Virus record (IMG/VR): IMGVR_UViG_3300043119_000042
Coordinates: 1-34,717 of that record
From: a virus
DNA: 34,717 nucleotides
Strand: one strand, 5' to 3'
Below the pieces are notes generated by a model. It saw only the letters and a list, made by a program, of their open reading frames with translations, did not search any database and was not told the DNA's origin. A program made the translations under genes and the position numbers. This document shows positions 12,248 to 19,852 of the stretch, piece by piece. Positions within the stretch are counted from its first letter, which is position 1; every line of letters starts with the position of its first letter.

Positions 12248-12628
12248 ATGAGTAATGTGCCTGAGAAGCGTAAGTTAACTGCAAGACAGATGGCGCTGGT
12301 TGATGTGATGGTAGCAGAAGGACTGAATACAGCAGCCGCCGCAAGAGAAGCAGGATACGCAGAAGGTAAGTCAGGATATGTCACAGCAAGCAAGACGTTG
12401 AAGCTACCCCATGTGCAGCAGTATATGATGCAGAGGATAGCAGAGTCGTTGGGAACCAATGCTGCGTTTGCCGCTGCCAAGGTTATGAGGCTCGCGAATG
12501 GTGCTAAGAGTGAGTATGTTCAGCTCGAAGCGGCTAAGGATATTCTAGATCGTGCTGGGTTCAAGCCGATAGACAGGGCGCAGGTACAGGTGGCTGGTGA
12601 CATACGGGTTCACATAGACCTTGGTTAA
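12248..12628 (+). CDS. terS: Terminase small subunit
   Basis: The 126-residue protein has an N-terminal DNA-binding HTH (LTARQMALVDVMVAEGLNTAAAAREAGYAEGKSGYVTASKTLKLPHVQQYM), the typical opening of small terminases. A helical middle with ASKTLK and AAFAAAKVMRLANGAKSEYVQLEAAKDILDRAG is followed by a short beta-like end (AQVQVAGDIRVHIDLG). It forms a ring that recognises phage DNA and activates the motor. It is the first gene of the late operon, about 1.4 kb ahead of the large subunit. G-tracts flank it. Confidence 0.85.
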   Translation: MSNVPEKRKLTARQMALVDVMVAEGLNTAAAAREAGYAEGKSGYVTASKTLKLPHVQQYMMQRIAESLGTNAAFAAAKVMRLANGAKSEYVQLEAAKDILDRAGFKPIDRAQVQVAGDIRVHIDLG

Positions 12629-12666
12629 TTCTCTAGCCGTTCACTTGGTTGAGTTCTGTTAGGCAT

Positions 12667-12680
12667 GGGGGGTGGGGGGG
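12667..12680 (+). repeat. G6-T-G7 tract after small terminase
   Basis: Six G, one T and seven G in a row in the 132-base gap after terS. With the paired G7 tracts upstream it frames the small terminase gene. The rest of that gap shows no clear promoter or terminator. Confidence 0.7.
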
Positions 12681-12760
12681 AAACTGGACATGACACTTGC
12701 TGTAATAGTCTACCACTCGTATTTTTTCCCAAAAGGGTTCGCTAACAAAAGGAATGTGAT

Positions 12761-13003
12761 ATGAAGGTTGCGGTAATGATGGCTGGTCGGTTTAAGGATA
12801 AGGTTCCAGAGGTTCAGCCTTTTGGTGACAGTTCTAAGGCTAAGGTTGGGATGAGACATGGCAAAGAGTCCAGCGTGGCAGCGGAAGGCGGGCAAGAACC
12901 CAAGCGGCGGGTTAAACGCCGAGGGTCGAGCGAGTTACAATCGGGAGACGGGGGGCAGCCTCAAGGCTCCAGTGAAGTCGGGGGACAATCCGAGGCGGGC
13001 TAG
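12761..13003 (+). CDS. Possible small gene before the DUF6321-like gene
   Basis: The ATG follows AAGGA at a good distance, and the frame opens MKVAVMMAGRFKDKVPEVQPFG. From about residue 33 the frame runs over the next gene in another frame, and the composition becomes G/S/Q-rich without pattern. The N-terminal part may be a real short peptide whose translation couples to the next gene. The full 80 residues are doubtful. Confidence 0.4.
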   Translation: MKVAVMMAGRFKDKVPEVQPFGDSSKAKVGMRHGKESSVAAEGGQEPKRRVKRRGSSELQSGDGGQPQGSSEVGGQSEAG

Positions 13004-13166
13004 TTTCTTAGCGCGTATGGGGAACATGGCTGGTCCTGAGCGTGATGAGAAGGGAAGGCCCACTCGTCTTCTTCTCAGCCTCAAGGTATGGGGTGCAAGT
13101 AGTAAAGAGGATGCTCGTGCCAAGGCTCGTGCAATTAGTCGTCGTCTAAAAGCGAAGAAGGATTAG
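12858..13166 (+). CDS. Small basic DUF6321-like phage protein
   Basis: The 102-residue protein has a conserved pattern I know from many phages: SPAWQRKAGKNPSGGLNAEGRASYNRETGGSL..., KSGDNPRRASFLARMGNMAGPERDEKGRPTRL and a basic end (ARAKARAISRRLKAKKD). It is usually listed as DUF6321. It is strongly basic and positioned between terminase subunits, so a role with DNA during packaging or as a minor virion protein is plausible. Function is unknown. Confidence 0.75.
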   Translation: MAKSPAWQRKAGKNPSGGLNAEGRASYNRETGGSLKAPVKSGDNPRRASFLARMGNMAGPERDEKGRPTRLLLSLKVWGASSKEDARAKARAISRRLKAKKD

Positions 13167-13170
13167 TGAT

Positions 13171-13350
13171 ATGTGTTTCAATGCAGCGCCAGTTACTCCA
13201 GTTGAGATTCCATATCAGAAGCAGGAGTTTGGTCCACTTGAGAAGCTTCCGACTGGAACGCCTGTTGATCGGGCTATGCCAGTGTATGCCAATCGCACAA
13301 CGACTCAGGCTCGTAGTTTGTTGATGCCCTTTACGATGGGTGGATCATGA
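13171..13350 (+). CDS. Small MCF-type protein
   Basis: This 59-residue frame begins ATG TGT TTC AAT (MCFNAAPVTPVEIPYQ) and ends LLMPFTMGGS. It starts with the same MCF signature as the gene at 15622, a start seen in small structural-region proteins of podoviruses. Its last four bases overlap the next start (ATGA). It is proline-rich and probably extended. It may be a minor virion protein, which is inferred from position. Confidence 0.6.
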   Translation: MCFNAAPVTPVEIPYQKQEFGPLEKLPTGTPVDRAMPVYANRTTTQARSLLMPFTMGGS

Positions 13351-13520
13351 AGTCTAAGGTGAATGAGGCTGGTAACTATACCAAGCCAGAGATGCGTAAG
13401 ACCTTGTTCAAGCGGATCAAGGCTGATGATAAGGGCGGCGGTGCTGGTCAGTGGAGTGCGCGCAAGGCACAGATGCTGGCGAAACAGTACAAGGCCAAGG
13501 GCGGCGGGTACACATCGTGA
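13347..13520 (+). CDS. Small basic phage protein (KVNEAGNYTKPE family)
   Basis: This 57-residue frame reads MKSKVNEAGNYTKPEMRKTL, then FKRIKADDKGGGAGQWSARKAQMLAKQYKAKGGGYTS. The pattern NEAGNYTKP...GQWSARKAQ-LAK-YKA-GGGY is highly conserved across unrelated phages, yet its function is unknown. It is very basic. It overlaps the genes on both sides by four bases. Confidence 0.75.
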   Translation: MKSKVNEAGNYTKPEMRKTLFKRIKADDKGGGAGQWSARKAQMLAKQYKAKGGGYTS

Positions 13521-13768
13521 AAGAGACACAGAAGAGTTTACGTCGATGGACCGCGCAGAAGTGGAGAACCAAAAGTGGTAAACCTTCTACGCAGGGCAGT
13601 GAGGCAACAGGTGAAAGATACTTGCCAGAAGCAGCCATTAAGAGTTTAAGTTCTGATGAGTATGCTCGCACAACTGCTGCTAAGCGGGCTGCTGTAAAGG
13701 CTGGAAAGCAAGTAAGTAAGCAACCAACGTCAATTGCAAACAAAGTAAGGAAATACCGAGATGCCTGA
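13517..13768 (+). CDS. Small basic phage protein (DUF5872-like)
   Basis: The GTG at 13517 overlaps the previous stop (GTGA). The 83-residue product reads VKETQKSLRRWTAQKWRTKS, then TGERYLPEAAIKSLSSDEYARTTAAKRAAVKAGKQVSKQP and ends KVRKYRDA. This is a well-conserved family, which I associate with DUF5872, often neighbour to the previous gene. Many K and R suggest nucleic-acid contact. The longer frame from 13451 is a shadow over the previous gene. Confidence 0.75.
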   Translation: MKETQKSLRRWTAQKWRTKSGKPSTQGSEATGERYLPEAAIKSLSSDEYARTTAAKRAAVKAGKQVSKQPTSIANKVRKYRDA

Positions 13769-13856
13769 TATGAAAAAGGGTGGCAAGGCTATTACGAAAG
13801 CAATGCCAAAGCCAATGACGAAACCTACAGCGAAACCAAAGCCCAAGGGAAAATGA
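13761..13856 (+). CDS. 31-residue Lys/Pro-rich peptide
   Basis: The frame from ATG 13761 reads MPDMKKGGKAITKAMPKPMT and ends KPKPKGK. It overlaps the preceding gene by eight bases and the next by four (ATGA). It has no acidic residue after Asp3. Such lysine-proline peptides also occur at this position in related phages, but with this length the coding case rests on the overlaps and on composition. Confidence 0.5.
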   Translation: MPDMKKGGKAITKAMPKPMTKPTAKPKPKGK

Positions 13857-14041
13857 GTTTTCTTTCTTCCCTAGCAGAGCAAGATTTGAACCTTCTTCGC
13901 GGGATCGTGCGGAGGGTTCATCTCATTCATGTGCCTCAAGACTTTGCCACTAACATTGAGTGCGACAAGTTGATTGAGAGTCTTGGCCCAGAGATTGCCG
14001 AGAGAATGATCCGCTTTGGTGTGGACAAAGGGTTGCGATGA
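13853..14041 (+). CDS. Small helical protein before the large terminase
   Basis: The 62-residue protein is conserved in pattern among podoviruses: DLNLLRGIVRRVHLIHVPQDF, then DKLIESLGPEIAERMIRFGVDKGLR. It is all helical, and it overlaps TerL by four bases (ATGA). A role as packaging accessory is suggested only by position. Confidence 0.7.
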   Translation: MSFLSSLAEQDLNLLRGIVRRVHLIHVPQDFATNIECDKLIESLGPEIAERMIRFGVDKGLR

Positions 14042-15561
14042 TCGACTTCAAATACAAACCTGATGGCGAAGTCCTGAAAGCCTTTATGAAGGATGATACA
14101 TTCTTCAGGGGGATTCGCGGTCCAGTAGGATCTGGCAAGTCAGCAGGTTGTTGTATTGAGGTTTTTCGTCGCGCCCTTCTTCAACAGAAGAATGCTGATG
14201 GTATTCGCAAAAGTCGATGGGCCATCATCAGAAACACAAACCCTCAGTTAAGAACGACGACTATCAAGACTTGGCTTGATTGGTTTCCTGAAAATGACTG
14301 GGGAAAGTTTATCTGGTCGGTTCCTTATACCCACCACATCAAGAAGGGCGACATTGATCTTGAGGTTATGTTCTTAGCATTGGACAGACCTGAAGATGTT
14401 AAGAAGCTTCTTTCATTGGAACTTACTGGCATCTGGATCAATGAGGCGCGTGAGATTCCAAAGAGTATCATCGATGCCTGCACTATGCGTGTTGGTCGAT
14501 ACCCTTCTATGCGTGATGGCGGTCCATCATGGACTGGAGTTATCGCAGACACCAACGCGCCAGAGGAAGATCATTGGTGGCCCATCATGTCTGGTGAGGT
14601 TCCTATCCCAGATCACATTCCTAAAGAGCAAGCTAAGATGCTGGTCAAGCCAACCAACTGGCGCTTCTTTACGCAGCCTGCTGGCATGATTGAAGTAAAG
14701 GATGATGAAGGATCTGTCGGATCATATATTCCAAATCCAGTTGCTGAGAACTGCAAGAACATGATGAAGAGTTATTACCCGAACTTGATTCAGGGTAAGA
14801 CTAAGAGTTGGATCGATGTCTATGTGATGAATAGACTCGGGTCCATTCAGGATGGGAAGCCAGTGTATTCCATGTTCGCGCCAGACATCCACGTTGCAAA
14901 CGAAGAGATACCAATTGCCGCTGGTCTTCCAGTTTATGTTGGCTTGGACTTTGGTTTGACGCCAGCCGCAGCAATAGCACAGAAGGTTCGTGGCCGTTGG
15001 CTGATTCAGTCAGAGATCGTTGCCATTGATATGGGCATTGTGCGATTCGCTGAAGTGCTAAGGAATGAACTTGCGATTCGTTTCCCTGCGGCAAGTGAGG
15101 TGATTATCTACGGCGACCCCGCTGGTGACTTCAGAGCGCAGACAGATGAATCAACACCATTCCATATTCTTCGCGGTGCTGGACTTCGTGCATTCCCTGC
15201 TCCATCCAACTCTCCTGATCTTCGGATTGAGGCTGTCTCTTCTCAGCTTACCAAAATGGTTGAAGGCAAGCCCGCCTTTCTAATTGATCGCAGATGCTCA
15301 ACGCTCATCAAAGGCTTTGAAGGTGGATACTCTTATAAGCGCATGGAAGTTTCTGGCGAGAGATACTCTGACAAACCAGACAAGAATATGTACAGCCACG
15401 TTCATGACGCATTGCAATATCTTCTTCTCGGCGCTGGCGAGGGTCGTGCATTGATGAACTCTCAAAAGCCAGCACAGGTTACTGTTGCTAAGAGTGAGTT
15501 TAATGTGTTTGAACGGCATCAGAAACAGAAGCGGCGTCAGGGTCTATGGTCTAGAATGTAG
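14038..15561 (+). CDS. terL: Terminase large subunit
   Basis: The 507-residue protein has the packaging ATPase Walker A at residues 28-35 (GPVGSGKS), an adenine/arginine region (WAIIRNTNPQLRTTTIKTW), and Walker B ending in IWINEARE (132-139) with E136 as catalytic carboxylate. The C-terminal half is an RNase-H-like nuclease with D304 (GLDFG), D360 (YGDPAGD) and D457 (HVHDALQYLL) as metal ligands. It pumps DNA into the prohead through the portal and cuts the concatemer. All expected residues are present and length is normal. Confidence 0.95.
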   Translation: MIDFKYKPDGEVLKAFMKDDTFFRGIRGPVGSGKSAGCCIEVFRRALLQQKNADGIRKSRWAIIRNTNPQLRTTTIKTWLDWFPENDWGKFIWSVPYTHHIKKGDIDLEVMFLALDRPEDVKKLLSLELTGIWINEAREIPKSIIDACTMRVGRYPSMRDGGPSWTGVIADTNAPEEDHWWPIMSGEVPIPDHIPKEQAKMLVKPTNWRFFTQPAGMIEVKDDEGSVGSYIPNPVAENCKNMMKSYYPNLIQGKTKSWIDVYVMNRLGSIQDGKPVYSMFAPDIHVANEEIPIAAGLPVYVGLDFGLTPAAAIAQKVRGRWLIQSEIVAIDMGIVRFAEVLRNELAIRFPAASEVIIYGDPAGDFRAQTDESTPFHILRGAGLRAFPAPSNSPDLRIEAVSSQLTKMVEGKPAFLIDRRCSTLIKGFEGGYSYKRMEVSGERYSDKPDKNMYSHVHDALQYLLLGAGEGRALMNSQKPAQVTVAKSEFNVFERHQKQKRRQGLWSRM

Positions 15562-15577
15562 TTTGTGCATTGATGCT
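15562..15577 (+). repeat. 16-bp motif, copy 1 (after terL)
   Basis: TTTGTGCATTGATGCT directly follows the terL stop codon. A copy with one change (TTTGTGCGTTGATGCT) lies at 30502-30517, also right after a stop codon. A short hairpin (TGATGC/GCATTA) overlaps its end. Confidence 0.7.
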
Positions 15578-15621
15578 TTTTGGCATTAGTGTTTATCCAA
15601 TAGGAAACATAGGAGGTTATC

Positions 15622-15879
15622 ATGTGCTTTGGTCCAAGTGCTGCTGAACAGCAAGCAGCTAGAACGGCTCAGGAACAGCAAGCGGCAGCATCTGCGGCGC
15701 AACGTACAGCCGCAGAAGAAGCCGCTCGTGCTGAAGCAGAACGTCTTGCTACAGCCAAAGCCAGCGATATTTCAGAAGCAATTAAAGCATCTACTGTTCG
15801 TCGCGGTATGCAGGGTGGCGCTGGTCGCCGTTCTCTTTTCACTTCATCTGGTGCTGGATTCTTGGGTAGGTTCTCGTAA
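15622..15879 (+). CDS. Small MCFGPS-type virion-region protein
   Basis: AGGAGG lies five bases before the ATG. The 85-residue protein begins MCFGPSAAEQQAARTAQEQQ and continues as an Ala/Gln/Glu-rich helix (coiled coil), then a Gly/Ser-rich end (GMQGGAGRRSLFTSSGAGFLGRF). This family stands before the portal gene in many podoviruses, where it is usually called hypothetical or minor structural. The stop overlaps the portal ATG by one base. Confidence 0.7.
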   Translation: MCFGPSAAEQQAARTAQEQQAAASAAQRTAAEEAARAEAERLATAKASDISEAIKASTVRRGMQGGAGRRSLFTSSGAGFLGRFS

Positions 15880-17429
15880 TGAAAGATCCATTGGCAAAGA
15901 AATACCTTGAGCGATACATCAAGGCTAAAGCTTTTCGAGAGAACTGGGTTCCCTTGTTTGAGGAATGCTATGAGTACGCTTTGCCTCAGCGCGAATCCTT
16001 TTACTATGAAGAGGCTGGTCAGCGTCGAGACGATAAGATCTTTGACGAGACTGCTGTTGTTGGCGTTCAAGAGTTTGCCAGCCGTTTGCAGAGTGGACTT
16101 GTTCCAAACTTTGCGCGTTGGGCTGATCTTGTTTCTGGCAGCGAGGTTCCAAAGGATCAGCGCGAGTCCGTTGATAAAGATCTTGATGAAGTTACTGAGT
16201 ATGTCTTTGAGATACTTCAGTCCTCCAACTTCAATCAGGAAGTCCATGAATCATTTATGGACCTAGCGGTTGGCACTGGCATCCTTGCAGTTGAAGAGGG
16301 TGACGCGCTTAACCCTGTTGTCTTCTCAGCAATCCCGCTTCCTCATGTGGTTCTTGATACTGGCCCAGATGATCGGATTGACCATGTGTTCCGTGAGCGC
16401 AAGAAGATCCGCTTCGCTGATCTGAAGATTCTCTATCCAAATGGAACCTTCGATGAGCAAGTCACTTTTCGTATGCAACGCGATGATACGACAACTGTTT
16501 TGGAAGTGGTGTGCCGCGATTACGATCTGAAGAACGAAGAGGGTTACTATCACTATGCAATCTGCATGGAGACAGAGACTGTTCTGCACAAGAAACAGAT
16601 GAAAGGCGTTGGGTCTAATCCATTTATTTGTTTCCGTTGGTCTAAGTGCGCTGGTGAGGTCTATGGTCGCGGCCCACTGCTGAATGCTTTGTCTGCCATT
16701 AAGACAACCAACCTAACCATAGAACTTGTGCTTGAGAATGCACAGATGTCTATTAGTGGTATCTATCAGATGGAAGATGATGGTGTCATCAATCCAGACA
16801 CTATACGTTTAGTCCCAGGCACTATTATACCAAAGGCTATGGGCAGCCAAGGCTTGCAGCCTATTAATGCTGCTGGTCGCTTTGATGTCGCCCAACTTAT
16901 CCTAAGCGATATGCGCCTCAACATTAAGCGGGCGCTTTACAATGATATGCTTGGCAATCCAGATAAGACACCTGCTACAGCGACTGAGGTGGCTGAACGT
17001 ATGGCTGATCTATCTCGTCGTATTGGATCTGCATTTGGTCGGCTTCAGGCCGAATTGGTCCAACCTGTTCTTCAGCGCGTGATCTATATCTTGAAGAAGC
17101 AAGGTCGCATTGAAGTCCCAACAGTGAATGGTCGTGAAGTAAAGGTTCGGTCAATCTCTCCATTGGCTCAAGCCCAAGCAACTCAAGACATTTCAAGTGT
17201 TGCTCGTTACCTTCAACTTGTCGGCGGAACCTTTGGTCCTGAGATGCTTCAGCTTCTAATCGATTCGGAAGCAACAGCAGTTCACTTGGCTAAGAAGTTT
17301 GGTGTTCCAGACAGCTTGATTCGCAGCGCAGAGCAGCGTAAACAGATAGCTGCAATAGCGCAGCAGATGGCGCAACAGCAGCAACAGCAACAGCAAATGG
17401 GAGCGCAAGTTGGCGGTCAACCAGTCTAG
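15879..17429 (+). CDS. Portal (head-tail connector) protein
   Basis: The 516-residue protein fits the T7 gp8-type head-to-tail connector family: an N-terminal ERYIKAKAFRENWVPLFEECYEYALPQRE, then the block GVQEFASRLQSGLVPNFARWADL, a stem with SNPFICFRWSKCAGEVYGRGP, and the crown helix ATATEVAERMADLSRRIGSAFGRL. Twelve copies form the DNA gate at one vertex. The C-terminus has a Gln run (about residues 496-509) that may be flexible. Start and end overlap the neighbours. Confidence 0.93.
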   Translation: MKDPLAKKYLERYIKAKAFRENWVPLFEECYEYALPQRESFYYEEAGQRRDDKIFDETAVVGVQEFASRLQSGLVPNFARWADLVSGSEVPKDQRESVDKDLDEVTEYVFEILQSSNFNQEVHESFMDLAVGTGILAVEEGDALNPVVFSAIPLPHVVLDTGPDDRIDHVFRERKKIRFADLKILYPNGTFDEQVTFRMQRDDTTTVLEVVCRDYDLKNEEGYYHYAICMETETVLHKKQMKGVGSNPFICFRWSKCAGEVYGRGPLLNALSAIKTTNLTIELVLENAQMSISGIYQMEDDGVINPDTIRLVPGTIIPKAMGSQGLQPINAAGRFDVAQLILSDMRLNIKRALYNDMLGNPDKTPATATEVAERMADLSRRIGSAFGRLQAELVQPVLQRVIYILKKQGRIEVPTVNGREVKVRSISPLAQAQATQDISSVARYLQLVGGTFGPEMLQLLIDSEATAVHLAKKFGVPDSLIRSAEQRKQIAAIAQQMAQQQQQQQQMGAQVGGQPV

Positions 17430-17676
17430 GATTAACATTGGCATTGACAGCATTCCGCGAGAGATAGCGGAAGACAAACAGATTAGCGCACACATTGCGG
17501 AAGTCTTTTCTTCTCCAGCGGGAAAGGACACGCTTCGCTATCTAAGGTCTATTACGATTGAATCGGTATGCGGACCAAACATCAGCACTGAAGAACTACG
17601 TCACATTGAAGGGCAGCGGTATCTCGTTGGCCTTATCGAAAGACGCATCTCACACGCGCATAGGAGCAAACAATGA
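17410..17676 (+). CDS. Bbp19-like small virion-region protein
   Basis: The frame has no ATG or GTG. The TTG at 17410 follows GGGAG at a good distance and gives an 88-residue protein overlapping the portal gene by 20 bases. It contains FSSPAGKDTLRYLRSITIESVCGPNIS and LRHIEGQRYLVGLIERRI, the conserved pattern of the Bbp19 family first named in the Bordetella phage BPP-1. In that group it lies between portal and capsid. Its function is unknown. Gene order supports a head-related role. Confidence 0.75.
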   Translation: MAVNQSRINIGIDSIPREIAEDKQISAHIAEVFSSPAGKDTLRYLRSITIESVCGPNISTEELRHIEGQRYLVGLIERRISHAHRSKQ

Positions 17677-18440
17677 ACGTATCTCTTTTGAGTCAAGGGA
17701 CTTCTGAGCCTACCGCTCAGACAACAACTGAACCAACAACTGCACCAGCAACTGAGCCTACTGCAACTCCAGTACCTCAGACCACTGATAATTCTCAGCG
17801 CCCAGAATGGTTGCCTGAAAAGTATAAGTCTCCAGAGGAACTTGCCAAAGCCTACAAGGAATTGGAAAGCAAACTTGGAACTAAAGAAGAAGACTATCGC
17901 AAGAAGATTGTTGATGAACTTCAGGCTGAAGCCTTCAAGGATCGTCCAGCATCTGCTGGTGAATACGCATTGCCAGACTTTGTGAATGAAGAAGAATCCA
18001 TCAATAGCGATCTTCTAAAGTGGTGGGCGGATCATTCCTTTGAGAATGGTTACTCTCAAGATGAGTTTGCCAAGGGTATTGAGATCTACAAAAACTCTAT
18101 ACCTCAAGGCCCAGACCTTGATGCTGAGCGAGTGAAGCTTGGTGATAGCGCAAACCAACGGATTGATGCAGCCTCTATGTTTGCCATGAAGTTCTTTCCA
18201 GAGAAAACATTGCCAGCAATTGAGCGTCTGTGCGAAAGCGCGGAAGGCATTATGGCTTTGGAAGTTATCATGGAGTCTATGAAGGATGGATCATTTGCAA
18301 CTCAAGCAAATCCTTCTGGCGGTTCAAGCGAAGCTGATCTTAAAGAGATGATGCGCGATGAGCGTTACTGGAATGCTTCTAAGCGTGATCCAGACTTCGT
18401 GAAGAAAGTTGATGCGGGGTTCAAGAAGATCTATGGCTGA
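17673..18440 (+). CDS. Capsid assembly scaffold protein
   Basis: The 255-residue protein has a Thr/Pro/Ala-rich N-terminus (about residues 10-45), then a charged helical body (SPEELAKAYKELESKLGTK) and a C-terminal helix ending LKEMMRDERYWNASKRDPDFVKKVDAGFKKIYG. This end is the capsid-binding motif found in podovirus scaffolds. It guides prohead assembly and is then lost. It overlaps the Bbp19-like gene by four bases and the gp13-like gene by eight. Confidence 0.88.
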   Translation: MNVSLLSQGTSEPTAQTTTEPTTAPATEPTATPVPQTTDNSQRPEWLPEKYKSPEELAKAYKELESKLGTKEEDYRKKIVDELQAEAFKDRPASAGEYALPDFVNEEESINSDLLKWWADHSFENGYSQDEFAKGIEIYKNSIPQGPDLDAERVKLGDSANQRIDAASMFAMKFFPEKTLPAIERLCESAEGIMALEVIMESMKDGSFATQANPSGGSSEADLKEMMRDERYWNASKRDPDFVKKVDAGFKKIYG

Positions 18441-18951
18441 GATTCATATTCAAGAACGTGGCCTAACACTTGTCGATCTTGAAGAGTCTCATATCCAGCC
18501 CTTTGTTGAGAACATCAGCCCTGAAAGCGAGCGCGAGTTCAGGGAGTTCTACAAGATGTCTTTGACTGATGCTCTCATCAATGTCGTAAATGATCCGTTT
18601 GCATTTACAGTCCTCAAGGACGGCAAGCCAGTTGCAATTACTGGCGCTGCTTTATTTACGGATCATGCTTTGATCTGGGCAGTGTTTAGCAAAGACTTGC
18701 GTCGAAACTGGATTACCTTTGCACGGGCTTCACAGAAACTTATGGAGTTTTATCATAAGTTTCATGGTGAATTACGAGCTACTATTTGGACTGAGAATCA
18801 TATGGTCCACCAGTGGCTGTTGCATTTGGGATTCGTTCCAGCAGACATTGTGTATGATCCAAAGAATAAACAATCATCTCTTCATTTTGTGCGTTGCGAC
18901 CATGATGCAAAATATGTTGATGGTTCTTTATCACGGCCCGTGCTGCACTGA
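18433..18951 (+). CDS. T7 gp13-like / GNAT-fold protein (DUF2833 type)
   Basis: The ATG at 18433 overlaps the scaffold stop. The 172-residue product resembles T7 gp13 and the DUF2833 family, which have an acetyltransferase-like fold: DPFAFTVLKDGKPVAITGAALF, ALIWAVFSKDLRRNWITFARASQKLMEFYHKFHGELRATIW, then HQWLLHLGFVPADIVYD. In T7 gp13 is needed for virion assembly though not found in the mature core. Here it sits between scaffold and capsid instead of after the tail tube. Acetyl-CoA binding is not shown by a clear P-loop motif. Confidence 0.78.
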   Translation: MAEIHIQERGLTLVDLEESHIQPFVENISPESEREFREFYKMSLTDALINVVNDPFAFTVLKDGKPVAITGAALFTDHALIWAVFSKDLRRNWITFARASQKLMEFYHKFHGELRATIWTENHMVHQWLLHLGFVPADIVYDPKNKQSSLHFVRCDHDAKYVDGSLSRPVLH

Positions 18952-18979
18952 GAGGCCCGCAAGGACACCCTCTACGAAG

Positions 18980-19013
18980 TGAGAAGGCGGATACCCGTCC
19001 AACCGCAATCTCA
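18980..19013 (+). promoter_or_regulatory. Leader hairpin before the capsid gene
   Basis: TGAGA (18980-18984) pairs with TCTCA (19009-19013), and inside, GCGG (18987-18990) pairs with CCGC (19003-19006) after a 2x2 internal loop. It ends 14 bases before the capsid ATG. There is no U-run, so it is more likely an mRNA 5' structure or processing site than a terminator. Confidence 0.5.
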
Positions 19014-19027
19014 TATGGACCTTGAAA

Positions 19028-19837
19028 ATGGCAAACACAATTGACCAAGCTTTCATCAAGCAGTTCGAAACCGAAGTTCACATGGCGTATCAGCGCATGG
19101 GTTCCAAACTACGGAACACTGTCCGCACGACCAATGTAACTGGTTCGTCCGCTCGATTCCAAAAGATCGGTGCAGGTTCTGCATCGACCAAATCTCGCAA
19201 TGGTATGGTCACTCCGATGGAGTTGGCTCACACCTACGTTGAAGCAACGATGAACAACTTCTATGCTGCGGAGTACATCGACTCGCTTGACGAATTGAAG
19301 ATCAACATCAACGAGCGTCAAGCTGTGGCCCAATCGGCTGCTGCTGCTCTGGGCCGTAAGACGGACGAAATTCTGACGACTGCTATGGACGCTGGTGCAA
19401 ACGCAACTCAAGTCAACTCGGCTGGCGCTGCCGTTGATAAGGCTGATATGCTTACTCTCTTTGAATTGTTTGGCACTGCCGACATTCCAGAAGATGGTCA
19501 GCGTTATATCGCCATGCACCCCAAAGGTTTTGCAGATCTGTTCAACATCACCGAGTTTGCTTCTTCGGATTATGTTGGTCCACAGAATCTGCCATTCGCT
19601 GGCGGCATGACGATGAAAGAGTTCTTGGGCTTCAAGATCTTCTCGACCTCGGCTGTCGTTGCTGGCAAGAACCTTGCCTACCACACTTCGTCTGTCGGCC
19701 TCGGCATTAACGCCGATGTCAGCACTGAAGTGAACTACGTGCCTGAGAAAGTCTCGCACCTAACAACTTCGATGATGTCGATGGGGGCCATTGTGATTGA
19801 CAGCAATGGCATCTACGAACTCCTCGACAACAACTAA
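19028..19837 (+). CDS. Major capsid protein
   Basis: I choose ATG 19028 over TTG 19022. The 269-residue protein has the pattern of a compact podovirus capsid protein: ANTIDQAFIKQFETEVHMAYQRMGSKLRNTVR, then FQKIGAGSASTKSRNGMVTPME, LDELKININERQAVAQSAAAALGRKTDEIL, and a C-terminal AYHTSSVGLGINADVSTEVNYVPEKVSH. It lies in the expected place after the scaffold. The HK97-like fold is assumed for the family. The Shine-Dalgarno is only GGA, weak for such an abundant protein, so the leader hairpin may matter. Confidence 0.92.
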   Translation: MANTIDQAFIKQFETEVHMAYQRMGSKLRNTVRTTNVTGSSARFQKIGAGSASTKSRNGMVTPMELAHTYVEATMNNFYAAEYIDSLDELKININERQAVAQSAAAALGRKTDEILTTAMDAGANATQVNSAGAAVDKADMLTLFELFGTADIPEDGQRYIAMHPKGFADLFNITEFASSDYVGPQNLPFAGGMTMKEFLGFKIFSTSAVVAGKNLAYHTSSVGLGINADVSTEVNYVPEKVSHLTTSMMSMGAIVIDSNGIYELLDNN

Positions 19838-19852
19838 TCAGGAGAATCAGAC

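Noticed and set aside
12124-12480. Minus-strand frame of 118 codons over the small terminase gene
   Set aside because: It is antisense to a clearly coding gene, has no ribosome site, and mirrors the codon pattern of terS.
18881-18912. Third copy of the TTTGTGCGTTG motif in the gp13-like gene
   Set aside because: Only the first eleven bases match and they lie inside coding sequence, so chance is likely.
19109-19759. Minus-strand frame of 216 codons within the major capsid gene
   Set aside because: It is a long shadow frame opposite the capsid gene, with no protein pattern or start signal.
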